NCBI GenBank assembly: GCA_013204495.1
Contig: JABMNQ010000197.1
Location: forward strand, 1-8,795
DNA length: 8,795 nt
DNA from: Candidatus Pelagibacter sp.
GTDB lineage: Bacteria; Pseudomonadota; Alphaproteobacteria; Pelagibacterales; Pelagibacteraceae
Reading direction: 5' to 3'
The position numbers were made by a program, and so were the translations under genes. The notes under the pieces are model-generated. The model had not been told where the DNA came from, did not search any database, and saw only the letters and a program-made list of their open reading frames with translations. Below are positions 6,754 through 8,795 of this stretch, piece by piece. The number at the start of each line of letters is the position of its first letter. Within the stretch, counting starts at the first letter, position 1.

Positions 6754-7292
6754 TATTTTTTCTTTCCTTCTTTTCTTAGAATATATTGTCCTTGCTCTCT
6801 TATGCCCTTACCTTTGTAAGGCTCTGGTTTTCTAAAAGCTTTAATTTTTGAAGCAACCATACCCACTTGTTGTTTATCAGATCCACTAACTTTAACTATC
6901 GTTTGTTTTTCAACAGTAATTTTAATTCCCTCAGGAATGTCAAAGTTAATGTCATGACTATAACCTAGTTGTAAATTTAAATGTTTTTCTTTTAATGCGG
7001 CTCTATAACCAACGCCAATAAGCTCCAGTATTTTTTCATATCCTGTACTTGAGCCAATCACTGCGTTATTTATTAAGCTTCTATTCATTCCCCATAATCT
7101 TTTTGAGTTTTTATCTAGTTTTTTTGGTTTAATTGAAATTTCTTTACCTTCGGTAATATCAAGATTAAACATTTCTAGATCAACATTTAGAGATTTTTTA
7201 CCTAATGGACCTTCAATATTTAGAACATTACCAGATAAAACTGCTTTAACTTTTTCCGGGATTGAAATATTTATTTTACCTATTTTAGACAT
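6753..7292 (-). CDS. rplF: 50S ribosomal protein L6
   Basis: 179-residue large-subunit protein near the GTPase-associated centre and sarcin-ricin loop. It has two tandem related domains: N-domain [20 protein letters not shown] to about residue 80 and C-domain from about 85 ([20 protein letters not shown], then LNLQLGYSH), ending with the conserved [20 protein letters not shown]. Length matches the family (177 in E. coli). The ATG overlaps the rpsH stop by 1 nt (TAATG), and an AAGG (7303-7300), 7 nt upstream within rpsH, is a plausible Shine-Dalgarno. Confidence 0.98.
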   Translation of the reverse strand: MSKIGKINISIPEKVKAVLSGNVLNIEGPLGKKSLNVDLEMFNLDITEGKEISIKPKKLDKNSKRLWGMNRSLINNAVIGSSTGYEKILELIGVGYRAALKEKHLNLQLGYSHDINFDIPEGIKITVEKQTIVKVSGSDKQQVGMVASKIKAFRKPEPYKGKGIREQGQYILRKEGKKK

Positions 7293-7687
7293 TAAAATAC
7301 CTTACAAATTATTTCACCACCGACTTTTAACTTTCTAGCTTCAATATCAGTCATCACACCTTTTGGAGTGGATACAATCGCTATACCAAGTCCGCCATTA
7401 ATTTTTGGTAGGCTATCAGCGCTTGAAAATATTCTTCTTCCAGGTTTTGACACTCTTTCAAAAGTGCTAATAACCGGATTTCCAGAATAATATTTTAAAT
7501 CTATAGATAAAGTGGGTTTGTTATTTTCTGTATCAATTTTATAGTCCTTTATAAATCCCTCACTTTTAAGAATAGCAGCAATTTTAACTTTAAAGTTAGA
7601 AGATGGTAATGCTACTTTTTTATGATTTCTCACTTGAGCATTTTTTATTCTCGCGATCATATCCCCTATTGGGTCACTTAAACTCAT
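7292..7687 (-). CDS. rpsH: 30S ribosomal protein S8
   Basis: 131-residue primary 16S rRNA-binding protein (helix 21 region); in E. coli it is also the translational repressor of the spc operon. The N-terminus SDPIGDMIARIKNAQVRNHK and C-terminus STPKGVMTDIEARKLKVGGE with IICKVF are the conserved RNA-binding and signature regions. The ATG is preceded by AAAGGATAAT, a good Shine-Dalgarno with 4-nt spacing, in the 10-nt gap after rpsN. Whether S8 autoregulates here is inferred from family knowledge only; a possible target hairpin in rplE is listed separately. Confidence 0.98.
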   Translation of the reverse strand: MSLSDPIGDMIARIKNAQVRNHKKVALPSSNFKVKIAAILKSEGFIKDYKIDTENNKPTLSIDLKYYSGNPVISTFERVSKPGRRIFSSADSLPKINGGLGIAIVSTPKGVMTDIEARKLKVGGEIICKVF

Positions 7688-7697
7688 ATTATCCTTT

Positions 7698-8003
7698 CTA
7701 CCAACTCGACTTAGTCATGCCAGGAATTAATCCATGCAGTCCCAAGTCTCTTAGGGCTATTCTTGATATTTTTAATTTTCTGTAAACACCATGTGGTCTT
7801 CCAGTTATTTGACATCTATTCATAACTCTATTTTTTGCTGAATTACGGGGTAAGTTAGATAATTTTTGTTGTGTTTTAAATCTTTCTTCTAATGATATCT
7901 TTTTATCCATTATAATTTTCTTTAATGCTTGTCTTTTTTTAAAAAACCTATCAGAAAGTTTAATTCTTTTATTATTTTTATTAATTACGCTTACTTTAGC
8001 CAT
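7698..8003 (-). CDS. rpsN: 30S ribosomal protein S14 (zinc-free, long form)
   Basis: 101-residue 30S head protein. The length and the presence of a single cysteine (MNRCQITGRPHGVYRKLKIS) show the zinc-independent C-minus form, as in E. coli, not the short 61-residue zinc-ribbon type. The conserved end SRIALRDLGLHGLIPGMTKS with SW is intact. It ends with TAG. The ATG lies 2 nt after the rplE stop; AGGAG at 8018-8014, inside the last codons of rplE and 10 nt upstream, is a strong Shine-Dalgarno. Confidence 0.98.
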   Translation of the reverse strand: MAKVSVINKNNKRIKLSDRFFKKRQALKKIIMDKKISLEERFKTQQKLSNLPRNSAKNRVMNRCQITGRPHGVYRKLKISRIALRDLGLHGLIPGMTKSSW

Positions 8004-8005
8004 TT

Positions 8006-8560
8006 TTAATTATCTCCTTTTTTAATAAACGGGAAATTTAGTTTTTCTAGTAGTGCAAAACTATGCTCTTTATTTAAAGCAGAGATCACAATAATGACAT
8101 CTAGACCTCTGATTTTATCAATTCTATCAAAGCTAACCTCTGGAAAAATTATATGTTCTTTAATACCAAAAGTGTAGTTACCAAATTTATCAAAACCTTT
8201 TGGTGACAAGCCCCTAAAGTCTTTAATTCTTGGTAGGGCAATGTTTACCAATCTATCTATAAATTCATACATTCTGTTACCTCTTAAAGTAACTTTTAAT
8301 CCTGCATTAGTACCTTGTCTTGTTTTAAAATTAGCTACAGATTTTTTAAATTTAGTAATAGTAGGTTTTTGACCAGCAATTTTTCCTAAATCTTCTTCTG
8401 TAGTCTTCATAATTTTTGCATCAGCACCATCTAGACCAAGACCCATATTAATAACAACTTTTTTTAATTTTGGACCCATGTATGTATTTTTAAATCCAAG
8501 CTTCTCTTTAAGCTGTGGTTGGATTTCTTTGTAATAAAGTTCTTTTAATCTAGGTGTCAT
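8006..8560 (-). CDS. rplE: 50S ribosomal protein L5
   Basis: 184-residue 5S rRNA-binding protein of the central protuberance, forming bridges to S13. Family blocks are LYYKEIQPQLKEKLGFKN, PKLKKVVINMGLG, AGQKPTITKFKKSVANFKTR with QG, LRGNRMYEFIDRLVNIALPR with IKDFRGL, and GIKEHIIFPEV. Length is close to E. coli (179). The ATG overlaps the rplX stop by 1 nt (TAATG), and GAGG at 8574-8571, 10 nt upstream within rplX, fits a Shine-Dalgarno. Codons 12-23 form a bulged inverted repeat, listed separately. Confidence 0.98.
   Translation of the reverse strand: MTPRLKELYYKEIQPQLKEKLGFKNTYMGPKLKKVVINMGLGLDGADAKIMKTTEEDLGKIAGQKPTITKFKKSVANFKTRQGTNAGLKVTLRGNRMYEFIDRLVNIALPRIKDFRGLSPKGFDKFGNYTFGIKEHIIFPEVSFDRIDKIRGLDVIIVISALNKEHSFALLEKLNFPFIKKGDN
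8492..8526 (-). repeat. Bulged 12-bp hairpin at the start of rplE (possible S8 target)
   Basis: In the mRNA, AAAUCCAA (8526-8519) pairs perfectly with UUGGAUUU (8499-8492), and GCUU (8513-8510) with AAGC (8503-8500), leaving a 6-nt loop AAAGAG and a 5-nt one-sided bulge CCACA. The structure begins 34 nt after the rplE start codon. In E. coli the S8 repressor site of the spc operon is at the start of rplE, so a control role is conceivable. No match to the S8 consensus core was established. Confidence 0.35.
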
Positions 8561-8795
8561 TATTTCTTAGCCTCAGTTTTTTTAGTTTTTGATTTCTCTT
8601 CAATAAGTTTAATGTTTGAGATATGAATAAAACTCTCCTTAGAGATTATTCCACCTTTTTTTTCCTTTGTTGTTTTAACGTGCTTTTTCACAATATTAAT
8701 TCCTTGAACTTTTACTCTGTTATTAGGCCTGTCAATTTCAATTACTTCACCCTCTTTTTTTTTATCTCTCCCAGTTAAAACTCTAACTTTTGAAC
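8560..8795 (-). CDS. rplX: 50S ribosomal protein L24, C-terminal part
   Basis: Partial at the right edge: 77 residues plus TAA (8562-8560), the 5' end being outside the window. L24 is an early-assembly initiator protein of the large subunit. The visible part starts within the KOW/SH3-like domain ([20 protein letters not shown]) and continues [20 protein letters not shown], then [15 protein letters not shown], all typical, and ends in a lysine-rich tail ([13 protein letters not shown]). A 9-A run encodes the KKK after RD. Its stop overlaps the rplE start by 1 nt. It was too close to the window edge to appear as a complete ORF but is certain from its motifs and its place before rplE. Confidence 0.95.
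   Translation of the reverse strand, partial: SKVRVLTGRDKKKEGEVIEIDRPNNRVKVQGINIVKKHVKTTKEKKGGIISKESFIHISNIKLIEEKSKTKKTEAKK

Noticed and set aside
7603..7785. Plus-strand ORF of 60 aa across the rpsH/rpsN junction
   Set aside because: It is antisense to two certain ribosomal genes and lacks motifs.

Overview
This 8.8 kb window is the distal part of a bacterial ribosomal-protein super-operon, read entirely on the minus strand (right to left), plus one unrelated gene end on the plus strand. The gene order is rplX-rplE-rpsN-rpsH-rplF-rplR-rpsE-rplO-secY-adk-rpsM-rpsK-rpoA-rplQ, with adk between secY and rpsM and no map/infA/rpmJ there. This is the alphaproteobacterial layout. The sequence is very AT-rich, the proteins are lysine- and isoleucine-rich, and the genes are separated by 0-10 nt or overlap. 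Together these suggest a streamlined marine alphaproteobacterium of the Pelagibacterales (SAR11) type. That assignment is inference from gene order, composition and protein flavour, with no database search behind it.

Layout from the operon's 5' side (right edge): the C-terminal 77 residues of L24 (8560-8795), then L5, S14, S8, L6, L18, S5 and L15 (the spc block), SecY and adenylate kinase. A 55-nt gap follows, the longest between cotranscribed genes here, and it carries a good sigma70-like promoter candidate. After it comes the alpha block: S13, S11, RNA polymerase alpha subunit and L17. A 23S rRNA pseudouridine synthase of the RluC type follows L17 after only 24 nt and is probably cotranscribed. 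At the left edge the C-terminus of LipB (octanoyltransferase) enters on the plus strand, and its 3' end overlaps the 3' end of rluC by 20 nt.

Functionally the run couples ribosome assembly (five large- and five small-subunit proteins complete, plus partial L24), transcription (RpoA), the secretion channel for newly made membrane proteins (SecY), nucleotide energy balance (Adk) and rRNA modification (RluC).

I saw no mobile element, CRISPR array, tRNA, rRNA or obvious new system; the gene content is core housekeeping. The points worth a second look are the absence of rpmD (L30) from its usual slot, because rpsE and rplO overlap directly; a perfect 14-bp inverted repeat inside rplQ; a bulged 12-bp hairpin at the start of rplE, near where E. 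coli S8 controls the spc operon; the promoter candidate before rpsM; and five 1-nt TAATG stop/start overlaps.
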